DNA of 64,000 nt from a virus, in the IMG/VR virus record IMGVR_UViG_3300019458_000027, positions 40,919-104,918 of that record; one strand, written 5' to 3'. Made by a program: the position numbers and the translations under genes. Position 1 is the first letter of the stretch; each line of letters begins with the position of its first letter. Below the pieces are notes generated by a model. That model made no database searches. It worked only from the letters and a program-made list of their open reading frames with translations, and was not told the origin of the DNA. Positions 23,380 through 30,676 of the stretch are shown here, piece by piece.

Positions 23380-23568
23380 TCACTTTTCCCACAATACACC
23401 ACTCCAATCAGGCATTACAGCGTGTTCACCAGCTAAAACTTCATCGATCACTTTTATCTTGTCATAAAATCCGTTCCCGTCAACCTGTTCGGTTAGATGA
23501 ATCCACCCTTTTCCCCGTTCAAAGATTGCCGCCCTATGACACGCTATGCACTTCGCCTCTCCTAACAT
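23380..23568 (-). CDS. Small protein with CxxCH motif, 62 aa
   Basis: The protein starts MLGEAKCIACHRAAIFERGK and has no other Cys. CIACH resembles a haem-c site, but without a signal peptide and in this context a structural metal site is more likely. The C-terminus is DWSGVLWEK. It overlaps the end of the Mom-like gene by 35 bases. Confidence 0.55.
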   Translation of the reverse strand: MLGEAKCIACHRAAIFERGKGWIHLTEQVDGNGFYDKIKVIDEVLAGEHAVMPDWSGVLWEK

Positions 23569-24304
23569 TCCCTTCCTCCTCTCGTTTTGGGAAGGGCTTT
23601 AGTAAGTGTTTGATCGCACCAAGGTTTTTCTTCGTTTCAGCTTTACTACCACGAAAGGCAAAGTATCGTGCTTTACTAAGCTGTTTTATGACCGTGGCGT
23701 CAGGCCACACCTTTCGTACCTCATCGATCCTTTGACACCCCACTCTAGCCCTAACCGTTCTACTCCCAATTATTTTACCTCCCGATTTTATTGCCCAACG
23801 TGTTTTATTCTTTCTCATAACTCCAGTATAAACAAAGTTGCAAGCTTGATAAATCGTGCCAACTTCTCCAGCATTCGCATCCACCGTTGCCGTTACTACT
23901 TTATATTTCGGCGGTAGAAGCCTCATAGATTCTCTAATAAGCTTGCTAGCCGTATTTTTCGGGGTCCAATGAGCACAAGCCCCCCTAGCTAACAAGATCA
24001 TCTTTCCTGTATAACCGTACTTGTCCCAAACCCCACGATTCTCCACATAATCGTGGGCGTAAATAACCACACCCCCACATTCGTAACCTAGTCCATTTTT
24101 CCAGGGAAAGAAGATTCCGTAAGATTGAAGCATGACAGACGGCATTGTGCCTAACCACTCGTATCTCAAGATGATCTCTTTAGTAAGTTGATAGCTTGAA
24201 GGCTTGACCACGGCCACGGAAAGATCAACGTTCACGTGGGACCACGGTTCAAGCCCGAAGTTTTTTAATTCTCTTTCCCTAATTGTGGATTGATGTGCTT
24301 TCAC
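23534..24304 (-). CDS. Mom-like DNA base modification protein, second copy
   Basis: This protein of about 256 residues has the GNAT-like layout of phage Mom proteins: SYGIFFPWKNGLGYECGGVV, then a conserved LARGACAHWTPKNTASKLI helix, VVTATVDANAGEVGTIYQAC and NFVYTGVM, followed by a basic C-terminal region. Mu Mom converts adenine to N6-carbamoylmethyladenine. The start is placed at a GTG overlapping the upstream stop as GTGA; another GTG lies at 24319. It forms an operon with the shorter Mom-like gene and an AAA ATPase. It diverges clearly from its neighbour, so the two may act on different substrates or steps. Confidence 0.7.
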   Translation of the reverse strand: MKAHQSTIRERELKNFGLEPWSHVNVDLSVAVVKPSSYQLTKEIILRYEWLGTMPSVMLQSYGIFFPWKNGLGYECGGVVIYAHDYVENRGVWDKYGYTGKMILLARGACAHWTPKNTASKLIRESMRLLPPKYKVVTATVDANAGEVGTIYQACNFVYTGVMRKNKTRWAIKSGGKIIGSRTVRARVGCQRIDEVRKVWPDATVIKQLSKARYFAFRGSKAETKKNLGAIKHLLKPFPKREEEGNVRRGEVHSVS

Positions 24305-24939
24305 GGCGAAGGGTTCCACTTTGGATAGGGTCTAATCTGATATCTTAACTTCTTTAGTAACACTTTCCTCCGAGCTTTGCTACAGTTAAAGTAGACGTAC
24401 CGATGTTTCCTCGGCCTCTCTGTGGCCAACATTTGGTTTCCTAATGCTTCTTTAGTCCTGTTCACCCCACCGTATTTATCGTACTGATGCCGATCATGCC
24501 CGATTTCACCAGGCAATTTCCACAAAACATGACGAGTGCTAAGTCCAGTATAAACCCAATTAGAAGCTTGGTAAACGTAACCCACATGATTTACGGAAGG
24601 ATCGGCAAAACTTACGACGATATCCTTCTTGACCTTCTTCAAAGATTGGCTAATGACAAAACTCTCTAAGTTTTTGGGAAGTCCGTCTTCGACCCATAAC
24701 CTAGTCAGTTCTATAACATTATTCGCTTCGTCTGCGCCACAAATGCCCACCTGTAAGTTTCTACTGGCCGGAACACCATAAAGTGCAATTCCCACCAATC
24801 GGCAAACAACCTCCCCGCAATCAAAAACCCCGAAAGCATAACTACAGGGAGCTTTTCGGTGTAAATAATGGTTTCTAATGCTCAAGTCTTGAGCTAACGA
24901 TTTGGCAATTGTCGTTACAACGAATCGATCAGTAATCAT
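24301..24939 (-). CDS. Mom-like DNA base modification protein
   Basis: The 212-residue protein closely fits the Mom family: HYLHRKAPCSYAFGVFDCGE near residue 25, IELTRLWVEDGLPKNLESFV near 80, then IVVSFADPSVNHVGYVYQAS and NWVYTG. These are the landmarks of Mu Mom, which modifies adenine in phage DNA to evade restriction. Length is close to Mu Mom. The C-terminal 60 residues are basic, suited to DNA contact. It overlaps the AAA ATPase gene by 11 bases. The actual target base here is uncertain because the genome also encodes PurZ. Confidence 0.8.
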   Translation of the reverse strand: MITDRFVVTTIAKSLAQDLSIRNHYLHRKAPCSYAFGVFDCGEVVCRLVGIALYGVPASRNLQVGICGADEANNVIELTRLWVEDGLPKNLESFVISQSLKKVKKDIVVSFADPSVNHVGYVYQASNWVYTGLSTRHVLWKLPGEIGHDRHQYDKYGGVNRTKEALGNQMLATERPRKHRYVYFNCSKARRKVLLKKLRYQIRPYPKWNPSP

Positions 24940-26320
24940 AATCGTCGTCCATCAACCTCTTCCATCGCAAAGATTCCGATTCAACCGGGGAAAGGTCGGC
25001 GGGACTTTTGAAGCCAACGTCAGCGTTCTTCTTCTTTTTCACCCTCTTCACGGACTCTTCAAAATGCCTTCTGGTAAGGTGAATCTTCTCTTTCTTGTAG
25101 GACTTATCATCAATGGCCGAGATAATGGCGGTCGTTACAAGCTCCCTCACATGAGAACCAGTCATTCCATCCGTGGCATCCGCAAGGGCTTTATAATCTA
25201 GCTCGGTTAAATCGCAAACGCAATCCCCACGATTAATGTAGAGCTTAAGGAGAGCTTCCCTCTGCGTCGCCTCAGGTAACTTTATCTCATAAGATCGGTC
25301 GAAACGCCCAGGTCGGCTTCTTAGGGCTTCCTCAATTTGCTCGGCTCTATTGGTAGTAGCAATGGTAACGACATACTCATTTGTCGTCAGACCATCCAAT
25401 TGATTCATAAGCTCCCCTAGTAACCCCATGTCGGTCGATTGTTCTCGGTGCTTGGTATAGAGGTCCATATCCTCAAGGAAAAGAATGGCGGGGGACAGGT
25501 CCCTTACCAATTCGTATATATCACTAACGTCTTTCGCCTCCCGAACAAACCTAGGAGTTACCCAAACAAAAGAGCACCCAACGGTGGAACACAAAATCTT
25601 GCCAATAAGGGTCTTCCCCGTTCCGGGCACACCCTTAAGCATGATTCCTCTTTTGAAAGGAAGCTCGGCTTTCTTGTATGCTTCAATATTGTTGAATAAG
25701 CTATCAATGTTTAGCTTAAGCTCTTTCTTCACTTTCTCAGGGAGAATCACATCATCCCAAGTATATTTTCTGTCTAGTTTAATGTGCTTGAAAGCGGGAT
25801 TTATCTTTTTCCCTTTTAAGAAGTTGTGAGATTTCGCATAAGCCCTGGAATCATTGAGAAATTTTTGTGCTGCGTCGGCTCCCTCTTTTCTGCAAAGAAC
25901 CTCGTAAGTATATAGTCTTGAACCAGAAGAAGCCATCTCCACAACAATAGATTCACCGTTAGGGGTTTTCAAGAAAATGTTGCCCTCGCCCCATCCCCTC
26001 TTGAAAACTTCCGGTTCTATTTCTATGTTGATGTACTCAGGGGCAGAAATATCGTCGTCCCAAACTTTGAAGGATTGACCCCTAATGTACCCCGCCTCCT
26101 TGCAGAAATCCTCAAAGGCGGCGGCAATGAGAATGTGTTCGTACTCGGATATTCTCTGCGTTATCGAAAGAACGTTTTGAATTGGAATCCCAACATGATC
26201 GGAATATAATTTAGATCGTAATTTAGAGTACCAACCAGAATGCCGAAGGGCCTCAGCATACTCCTGTAGGTTGGCTTCCGTAAGCTTCTTTCCTTGCCAA
26301 TCGGGTTTTTCGTCAGACAT
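24929..26320 (-). CDS. AAA ATPase
   Basis: The 463-residue protein has an N-terminal domain of about 200 residues without a recognised family, then a classical AAA module: Walker A MLKGVPGTGKT near 235, Walker B AILFLEDMD near 285, and the second region of homology TTNRAEQIEEALRSRPGRFD with arginine fingers near 325. Such modules unfold or remodel proteins, as in proteasome-ATPase, FtsH, Bcs1 and SpoVK. There is no protease or membrane domain. Position directly upstream of two Mom-like genes suggests a shared function, perhaps remodelling a DNA-protein complex during modification; this is inference. Confidence 0.9.
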   Translation of the reverse strand: MSDEKPDWQGKKLTEANLQEYAEALRHSGWYSKLRSKLYSDHVGIPIQNVLSITQRISEYEHILIAAAFEDFCKEAGYIRGQSFKVWDDDISAPEYINIEIEPEVFKRGWGEGNIFLKTPNGESIVVEMASSGSRLYTYEVLCRKEGADAAQKFLNDSRAYAKSHNFLKGKKINPAFKHIKLDRKYTWDDVILPEKVKKELKLNIDSLFNNIEAYKKAELPFKRGIMLKGVPGTGKTLIGKILCSTVGCSFVWVTPRFVREAKDVSDIYELVRDLSPAILFLEDMDLYTKHREQSTDMGLLGELMNQLDGLTTNEYVVTIATTNRAEQIEEALRSRPGRFDRSYEIKLPEATQREALLKLYINRGDCVCDLTELDYKALADATDGMTGSHVRELVTTAIISAIDDKSYKKEKIHLTRRHFEESVKRVKKKKNADVGFKSPADLSPVESESLRWKRLMDDDYDY

Positions 26321-26338
26321 TAAGGAGTCCCTCCTCTA

Positions 26339-26488
26339 TTACGTACTATGAGCGCACTGATCACAAAGATAAATGATCACACCATAAAACGGGTCAATCT
26401 CATAGCCCCAGACAGCGGGACGTTTATCACAACGAGAGCACATATAGATTCGCTTGGGTTTATGAGACTTTCTGACGAAAACGTTCAC
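26339..26488 (-). CDS. Small zinc-ribbon protein, 49 aa, GTG start
   Basis: Starting at a GTG overlapping the upstream stop, the frame reads VNVFVRKSHKPKRIYMCSRC and ends YLCDQCAHST. CSRC and CDQC form a zinc ribbon. It precedes the AAA ATPase gene, whose ribosome site lies just after its stop. Confidence 0.6.
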   Translation of the reverse strand: MNVFVRKSHKPKRIYMCSRCDKRPAVWGYEIDPFYGVIIYLCDQCAHST

Positions 26489-26709
26489 AATCCCTCCTCG
26501 TACTCCTCCAATCCTTCTTGAATCTGCTCTTGCTCAGGAGGCAATTCACGACTTTCGTCGTTGTGAACTTGAGTGCCTGGATTACGAGGCCAGGACTTTC
26601 GTATTTTTATCCTATCCCGCCTTCTCTGTTTCTCGTCTTTCTTATCAGAGAACTCTCTCGTGGGTCTCCTGATGTTCTCAGGTATCCTACCCTTCCCGAA
26701 TCGTCCCAT
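26485..26709 (-). CDS. Charged hypothetical protein, 74 aa
   Basis: The first 45 residues are strongly basic (PTREFSDKKDEKQRRRDRIK) and the last 25 acidic (LPPEQEQIQEGLEEYEEGL), a polarity typical of disordered adaptor proteins. No domain is recognised. Confidence 0.6.
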   Translation of the reverse strand: MGRFGKGRIPENIRRPTREFSDKKDEKQRRRDRIKIRKSWPRNPGTQVHNDESRELPPEQEQIQEGLEEYEEGL

Positions 26710-26718
26710 CGATCTTAC

Positions 26719-26796
26719 CTAGACATAATGGCAATCACAGTAGCAATCTCTATCTTTACAGTTTTTGTGATTCCCGTCGGAACAGTCATCACTCAT
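26719..26796 (-). CDS. Cys-rich microprotein, 25 aa
   Basis: The ORF reads MSDDCSDGNHKNCKDRDCYC then DCHYV, with five Cys and two His in 25 residues. ATG overlaps the end of the protease gene. The CYCDCH core resembles CTCDCYD and CDCSCKE in the microproteins at 54812 and 55281. Metal binding is likely. Confidence 0.45.
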   Translation of the reverse strand: MSDDCSDGNHKNCKDRDCYCDCHYV

Positions 26797-27514
26797 TAAC
26801 TTTTTGTACTAAACCTGCGTCTGTTAACAATCTTCTGGCGTCTTCGATTGGGTAAGCAAAGTACATCGTGTGCTGAGGTCCTCCCTCGCTCGAAAACTCC
26901 GTAGCCGTCATACAAGCGATACCTACCAGGTAACCATCTTCTGACATTAATGCTCCACCCGATGAACCCGGGGCAACAAACACATCTAACTGCAACAGAT
27001 TAGGCGTTGCCCCATCTGGTACATTTAGGGTAACATGAGTATTAGCTATAATTCCACTGTAGATCGAGGGACGAGAATGCCGTATCATCCCAATTAGCGG
27101 GTAGGCGATCACCGCCACGCTGTCCCCAGGGAGGACAGGTCGTGTCAGATCAATCTTTACTGGAATTAATCCTGTAGCGTCCACCTTAATTAAGGCCAGG
27201 TCCTCCTCAGGGTCTAATATAATTGTAGTTGCACGGTATATTGTTCTATCCGCCATCCTGACGACTACTCCAGCGATTCCTACCGTGGAGAAGTTATGCT
27301 TTGTGGTTAAGATGTAACCGCCTTCCCCAACGACAACTCCGCTTCCCACCGTGTGGATTTTCTGGAGATCGCTCTTATCAAAGGTTATGCCAACGGAAAC
27401 TATAGAGGGAAGAGTATCCAAATATAGCTTATCCTTGCCAGAATCGGCAAGGGAGGAACCACCAAACAACAAGATCGAACTAAGTGCCAGAGATACCAGG
27501 ACCCGTACCTTCAT
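26789..27514 (-). CDS. Secreted trypsin-like serine protease
   Basis: The start is at MKVRVLVSLALSSILLFGGS, behind AGGAGG, giving a signal peptide of about 22 residues. The mature protein has a chymotrypsin/DegP-like triad: His in ILTTKHNFS (about residue 72), Asp in DPEEDLALIKVD (about 105) and Ser in APGSSGGALM (about 185). No PDZ domain follows. It probably works in the periplasm or outside the cell. A secreted protease is unusual in a phage; possible roles are superinfection control, host envelope remodelling or lysis. Confidence 0.8.
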   Translation of the reverse strand: MKVRVLVSLALSSILLFGGSSLADSGKDKLYLDTLPSIVSVGITFDKSDLQKIHTVGSGVVVGEGGYILTTKHNFSTVGIAGVVVRMADRTIYRATTIILDPEEDLALIKVDATGLIPVKIDLTRPVLPGDSVAVIAYPLIGMIRHSRPSIYSGIIANTHVTLNVPDGATPNLLQLDVFVAPGSSGGALMSEDGYLVGIACMTATEFSSEGGPQHTMYFAYPIEDARRLLTDAGLVQKVNE

Positions 27515-27851
27515 TGCCTTCCTCCTCAGGCCCCATATCAAACGGCAAGGGGCCAAGTCTATTCTCAAAATCGTATTGTTCAACTAACGCCCTCGCTTGG
27601 TCCAGTACCTCAGGCGGTACATTTTTCGATAAAAGGGAAAGTACCTTTATTAGGAAGGTCGTCTGAACGGTTACTTTGTCGAAGTCCTGCAGAATCATAA
27701 CCCTCTCACGGAGGAGAGCTTGGGTAAGCTCTTCATAGCGTTGAACTAACAGCGTGAGATTTCTGAAATTCGTATATAATTCTTCCAACTCGTCGTAAGT
27801 AACAAGTTGGGGTCCAGACACCCATTTACTTATCCAGTTTAGGAGTCCCAT
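27480..27851 (-). CDS. Helical hypothetical protein, 123 aa
   Basis: The start is at MGLLNWISKWVSGPQLVTYD. Residues 15-100 are helical with coiled-coil character (YEELTQALLRERVMILQDF), and the C-terminus is Gly/Pro/Glu-rich. It overlaps the upstream membrane protein by 26 bases and the protease start by 35. No family is recognised. Confidence 0.6.
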   Translation of the reverse strand: MGLLNWISKWVSGPQLVTYDELEELYTNFRNLTLLVQRYEELTQALLRERVMILQDFDKVTVQTTFLIKVLSLLSKNVPPEVLDQARALVEQYDFENRLGPLPFDMGPEEEGNEGTGPGISGT

Positions 27852-28098
27852 CCTTCTCCTTTTGCCACCTAACGTAGGCGTAACTTCCAACCCCGCTACC
27901 AGCTGCATACGACACAGCCAACCAAAGATTGCTAATATTAGACACGATAGACACCAAAACAGCATACCAAATGATAACGTAGGCAAAATCCAGCATACCC
28001 GATAGAAATGCATGACCTCTGCTAATAGCTTTTACGTGCCAAGAACTAACGAAATCCTCCAACACCCCGGCGAGGAATAATCCAACAAGAAGAAGCAT
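27826..28098 (-). CDS. Membrane protein, 90 aa
   Basis: Three hydrophobic segments are visible: MLLLVGLFLAGVL at the start, FAYVIIWYAVLVSIVSNI in the middle, and LAVSYAAGSGVGSYAYV, followed by a basic tail. The layout resembles small integral membrane proteins of the DUF2179/DUF5698 type, but this is tentative. ATG follows the upstream stop directly. Confidence 0.65.
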   Translation of the reverse strand: MLLLVGLFLAGVLEDFVSSWHVKAISRGHAFLSGMLDFAYVIIWYAVLVSIVSNISNLWLAVSYAAGSGVGSYAYVRWQKEKDGTPKLDK

Positions 28099-28607
28099 TA
28101 CTTTTCCTCGTCTTTGATCTTCTTGGTATACTCTTCCTTGATATGATCAAGCATGGAATCCCAGGTGTCGAATCTCCTGCCCGTTTCCAGTAAAAGGGAC
28201 AGAATCCATGAATTGACCTTACTAACGCTACCCGAACACTTCCAAAGAACGGGGATTTTTTGCTCCCAAGCTTTCACGATTTCGTGCACTGTACCACCCA
28301 TCTGTGCACCGTCGGAATCGGGAACCAAAGCGATTAGAAACAAGGATTTACTAACGGCCGTGATATCCTGATCTCTAATGGGAGCCATATCCTTAAGGAA
28401 CAACTCCCACTGACCTTGTTCCTTAATCTTGGTCATTTTCGTCTTGTGTTCTACTACGGGGAGACCCGATACGTCGGCCTCCCGAATACATGGGTCGAAT
28501 ACATGGAGGCCCAATTTCTCAAGATCGGGAGTCAGTCGTTCTCTCCACTTACTCCCTCCATCCTTAGCGTCCTCGATAGGTCCGCAGAGATAAACCATAT
28601 ATTTCAC
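28098..28607 (-). CDS. Nucleoside 2-deoxyribosyltransferase-like protein
   Basis: The 169-residue protein has the family's landmarks: MVYLCGPIEDAKDGG at the N-terminus (nucleoside-binding GP), FDPCIRE near 38, RDQDITAVSKSLFLIAL near 80, and GAQMGGTVHEIVKAW near 105, where Glu is the expected nucleophile. These enzymes swap bases between deoxynucleosides or hydrolyse modified nucleotides. With the neighbouring DERA it suggests deoxynucleoside salvage or clean-up of unwanted purines. Substrate is not established. Confidence 0.7.
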   Translation of the reverse strand: MKYMVYLCGPIEDAKDGGSKWRERLTPDLEKLGLHVFDPCIREADVSGLPVVEHKTKMTKIKEQGQWELFLKDMAPIRDQDITAVSKSLFLIALVPDSDGAQMGGTVHEIVKAWEQKIPVLWKCSGSVSKVNSWILSLLLETGRRFDTWDSMLDHIKEEYTKKIKDEEK

Positions 28608-28882
28608 GATTCCTCCTTCTCTGAACTTCCATCCTTTGGAAACTCCAACGTAACACTAACCATATTGAACTTAGCTCGGATGGTATTCAGTATCATCAGT
28701 TTGTCGGTAATCTTGTCGGCGGCGGCGTCCTCCGCTTCTGGAACAGCGATCACTGCATGGGCATTACGCAACTCAGCATCGAGAAAGTCGCCGTAGGTCC
28801 TTAGTGCATCGAGAACCATTCGGTATTCATCAAAAGGGAACACTACTTCTGTTTTGTCGGTTTTTATCGTAACGTCTGTCAT
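28604..28882 (-). CDS. Hypothetical protein, 92 aa
   Basis: An N-terminal beta strand pair (VTIKTDKTEVVFPFDEYRMV) leads to helices and a C-terminal strand with an acidic tail. It overlaps its neighbours by ATGA on both sides, between DERA and the deoxyribosyltransferase-like gene. No family is recognised; a regulatory or accessory role in the same pathway is possible. Confidence 0.6.
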   Translation of the reverse strand: MTDVTIKTDKTEVVFPFDEYRMVLDALRTYGDFLDAELRNAHAVIAVPEAEDAAADKITDKLMILNTIRAKFNMVSVTLEFPKDGSSEKEES

Positions 28883-29565
28883 TTTTCCCCTTCCTGCGTC
28901 GGAGATTTTGGATTATCTCGGTCGGTAAGTTGCTTCATAATATCCACACCGGAAGATGTTCCAATTCTCTCGGCACCATGGTTTATAAGCTCTTCCACTA
29001 CATCAATTTGACGAATCCCACCAGAAGCTTTCACCTTAAGGTCATCCCTCTTGTAGTGGTTTATGATAAATAGATCGTGCGGGGTTACACCCCTAGTCTC
29101 CCATCCCGTACAAGTTTTAATCCACTCCGCTTTTGTCTCAGACACCAACCTCGCAGCGTCGGCGATCTGCCTATCCGTCAGATGCGGAGTGCTGATAATT
29201 ATCTTTAGTACCTTTTCAGGATAAGCCTCCTTAACAAGGTTAATTTCGTCCTCAACTTTATGATACGACCCGTCGAGAAAGGCAGAAATGTTCATAACCA
29301 TGTCAATTTCGTCTACCCTCTTTTGAACCTCAGCAAGCTTAGCTTCCGGAGAGTTGTATCCTAAGGGAAATCCAACAACCTGTCCCACCTTAACGGGAGC
29401 ATGAAGAAGTCTAGTATAAACATAGTCTACCCAATAAGGAGGAACCATTACGCTATAGAATCTATAATCCTCTGCTTCCTCAACCAGTTTGTCGTAGTCC
29501 TTTCTGGTCTTGTTCGGATTCAACATCGTGTGATCTATAAGAAGAGCCAACTCTTGCTTAATCAT
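28879..29565 (-). CDS. deoC: Deoxyribose-phosphate aldolase
   Basis: The 228-residue protein matches DERA. Residues 10-16 read LIDHTML. Asp in DEIDMVMNIS is the expected catalytic acid, Lys in WIKTCTGW is the Schiff-base lysine, and Lys in KVKASGGIR is the second active-site lysine. DERA cleaves 2-deoxyribose 5-phosphate to glyceraldehyde 3-phosphate and acetaldehyde. In a phage it could recycle sugar from degraded host DNA. It is co-transcribed with a deoxyribosyltransferase-like gene. Confidence 0.85.
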   Translation of the reverse strand: MIKQELALLIDHTMLNPNKTRKDYDKLVEEAEDYRFYSVMVPPYWVDYVYTRLLHAPVKVGQVVGFPLGYNSPEAKLAEVQKRVDEIDMVMNISAFLDGSYHKVEDEINLVKEAYPEKVLKIIISTPHLTDRQIADAARLVSETKAEWIKTCTGWETRGVTPHDLFIINHYKRDDLKVKASGGIRQIDVVEELINHGAERIGTSSGVDIMKQLTDRDNPKSPTQEGEK

Positions 29566-29956
29566 CGACTTCTACCATCCTTTTCAACCTTCTATCGCTA
29601 TAAAATCCATGCTGAGCTTTTTTCTCTTTGGTTAAGAGATCGAAGGAGTCCATCACGAATAACCACGGATTCCAGGGTCTCGTCTTAGCCCTCTTCGGGT
29701 AGAGATTGTAGGACACCCAAAGTAAGTATCCAGTCGTGAGCACCCCCACACCATAAACTGCATCCAGAATAAAGTCCCCCTTCGGGAGGACGTATATAGT
29801 TCCAATTAGGTGGGAGAGAAACGACACAATTACGAACTTTCTCGAAATAAGAATCGAGGTTGAATATTTCTTGACTTTTTTTGCTTGCCAAATGTACTTC
29901 AAGTTGTCTATCGTTCCCACAAGCAAGAGGAACGTTCCAATCAACCAAGGGATCAT
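29558..29956 (-). CDS. Small membrane protein, SemiSWEET/PQ-loop-like
   Basis: Three transmembrane helices are visible in the first 90 residues (WLIGTFLLLVGTIDNL, FVIVSFLSHLIGTIYVL, VGVLTTGYLLWVSYNLY) with a basic loop KKVKKYSTSILISR. The three-helix layout and loop resemble SemiSWEET half-transporters. The C-terminal 40 residues are soluble and basic. It is paired with the YgjV-like protein immediately upstream. The family call is by architecture. Confidence 0.55.
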   Translation of the reverse strand: MIPWLIGTFLLLVGTIDNLKYIWQAKKVKKYSTSILISRKFVIVSFLSHLIGTIYVLPKGDFILDAVYGVGVLTTGYLLWVSYNLYPKRAKTRPWNPWLFVMDSFDLLTKEKKAQHGFYSDRRLKRMVEVDD

Positions 29957-30180
29957 TTGTCCTCCTTAGTGAATCTAACGAATTGTAGAACGTTTATCAT
30001 GGCCAGTAATCCGTTTAGAATCACAAAAACCATGTCCCCCTTAAAATGGGAGTAGAAGAGCAATACAAAACAAGCTACGGCTAAAACCCCATGAAGCTTG
30101 TATCGCTTTTTCTGGAAGTAGGACACCAGTATCAGCACCATCCCAAGGTATCCGATACCATCAACAATAAGGGGGTTCAC
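29953..30180 (-). CDS. Small membrane protein, YgjV-like
   Basis: The 75-residue protein has three helices, with GIGYLGMVLILVSYFQKKRY, then GVLAVACFVLLFYSHFKGD, then ILNGLLAMINVLQF. This matches the pattern of the YgjV/Imp-YgjV family (GylG...SF...ilNg). It overlaps the next membrane gene by ATGA. A transport or membrane-modifying role for the pair is inferred. Confidence 0.6.
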   Translation of the reverse strand: MNPLIVDGIGYLGMVLILVSYFQKKRYKLHGVLAVACFVLLFYSHFKGDMVFVILNGLLAMINVLQFVRFTKEDK

Positions 30181-30668
30181 GTTTTCTGCCCTGTCTCATC
30201 AATTAACTTAATGGAAACCAACCAATCGAAGAAGTCATTATCTTCCATAGTTGCTGGCGTCGTGGTAATGTCCTTCCTAGATTTCTGAACGAACGCCACA
30301 GCTTCCTTTTTCCAATCGGCAACCGTTCTGACATTAGGAAGAATGTAAGTGTCTTTCAGTCTCGCCAATACTCTGGCCTTGAAATCGGGTGCTTTGGGGT
30401 CAATATCGTCTAATCGGACTTCTGGAGTGGTTTCTGTCGGAGTGGCCCTCTTAACCACCGTAGTGGCCTGTTTCGGGTTGTCCAATGCATCCTTTAGTCC
30501 TGTAAGAAGGGCAGTAGACTTGGGATTAAGCAATTTCAGCATCGGGCTACCCTCTACCAGAAGCTCCCCAATCAAGTCGGATAGGGCTTGAGCTTCTGGT
30601 GCTTCGAACCCGACCACCACCTTCTCAAATGTTACGGGCTTTACTTCTTTTTCGACTACTGAATCCAT
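30177..30668 (-). CDS. Hypothetical protein, 163 aa
   Basis: The N-terminal half is helical (EAQALSDLIGELLVEGSPML), the centre is a Thr/Pro-rich linker, and the C-terminal half has NVRTVADWKKEAVAFVQKSR and DNDFFDWLVSIKLI helices. It may be a two-domain adaptor. No family is recognised. Confidence 0.6.
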   Translation of the reverse strand: MDSVVEKEVKPVTFEKVVVGFEAPEAQALSDLIGELLVEGSPMLKLLNPKSTALLTGLKDALDNPKQATTVVKRATPTETTPEVRLDDIDPKAPDFKARVLARLKDTYILPNVRTVADWKKEAVAFVQKSRKDITTTPATMEDNDFFDWLVSIKLIDETGQKT

Positions 30669-30676
30669 TTTGTCTC

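Noticed and set aside
23380-23568. Cytochrome c-type haem site CIACH
   Set aside because: There is no signal peptide and no other cytochrome feature; a single CxxCH is weak evidence.
29558-29956. Alternative overlapping frame 29685-29948
   Set aside because: It shadows the membrane protein gene and has no ribosome site or membrane pattern.
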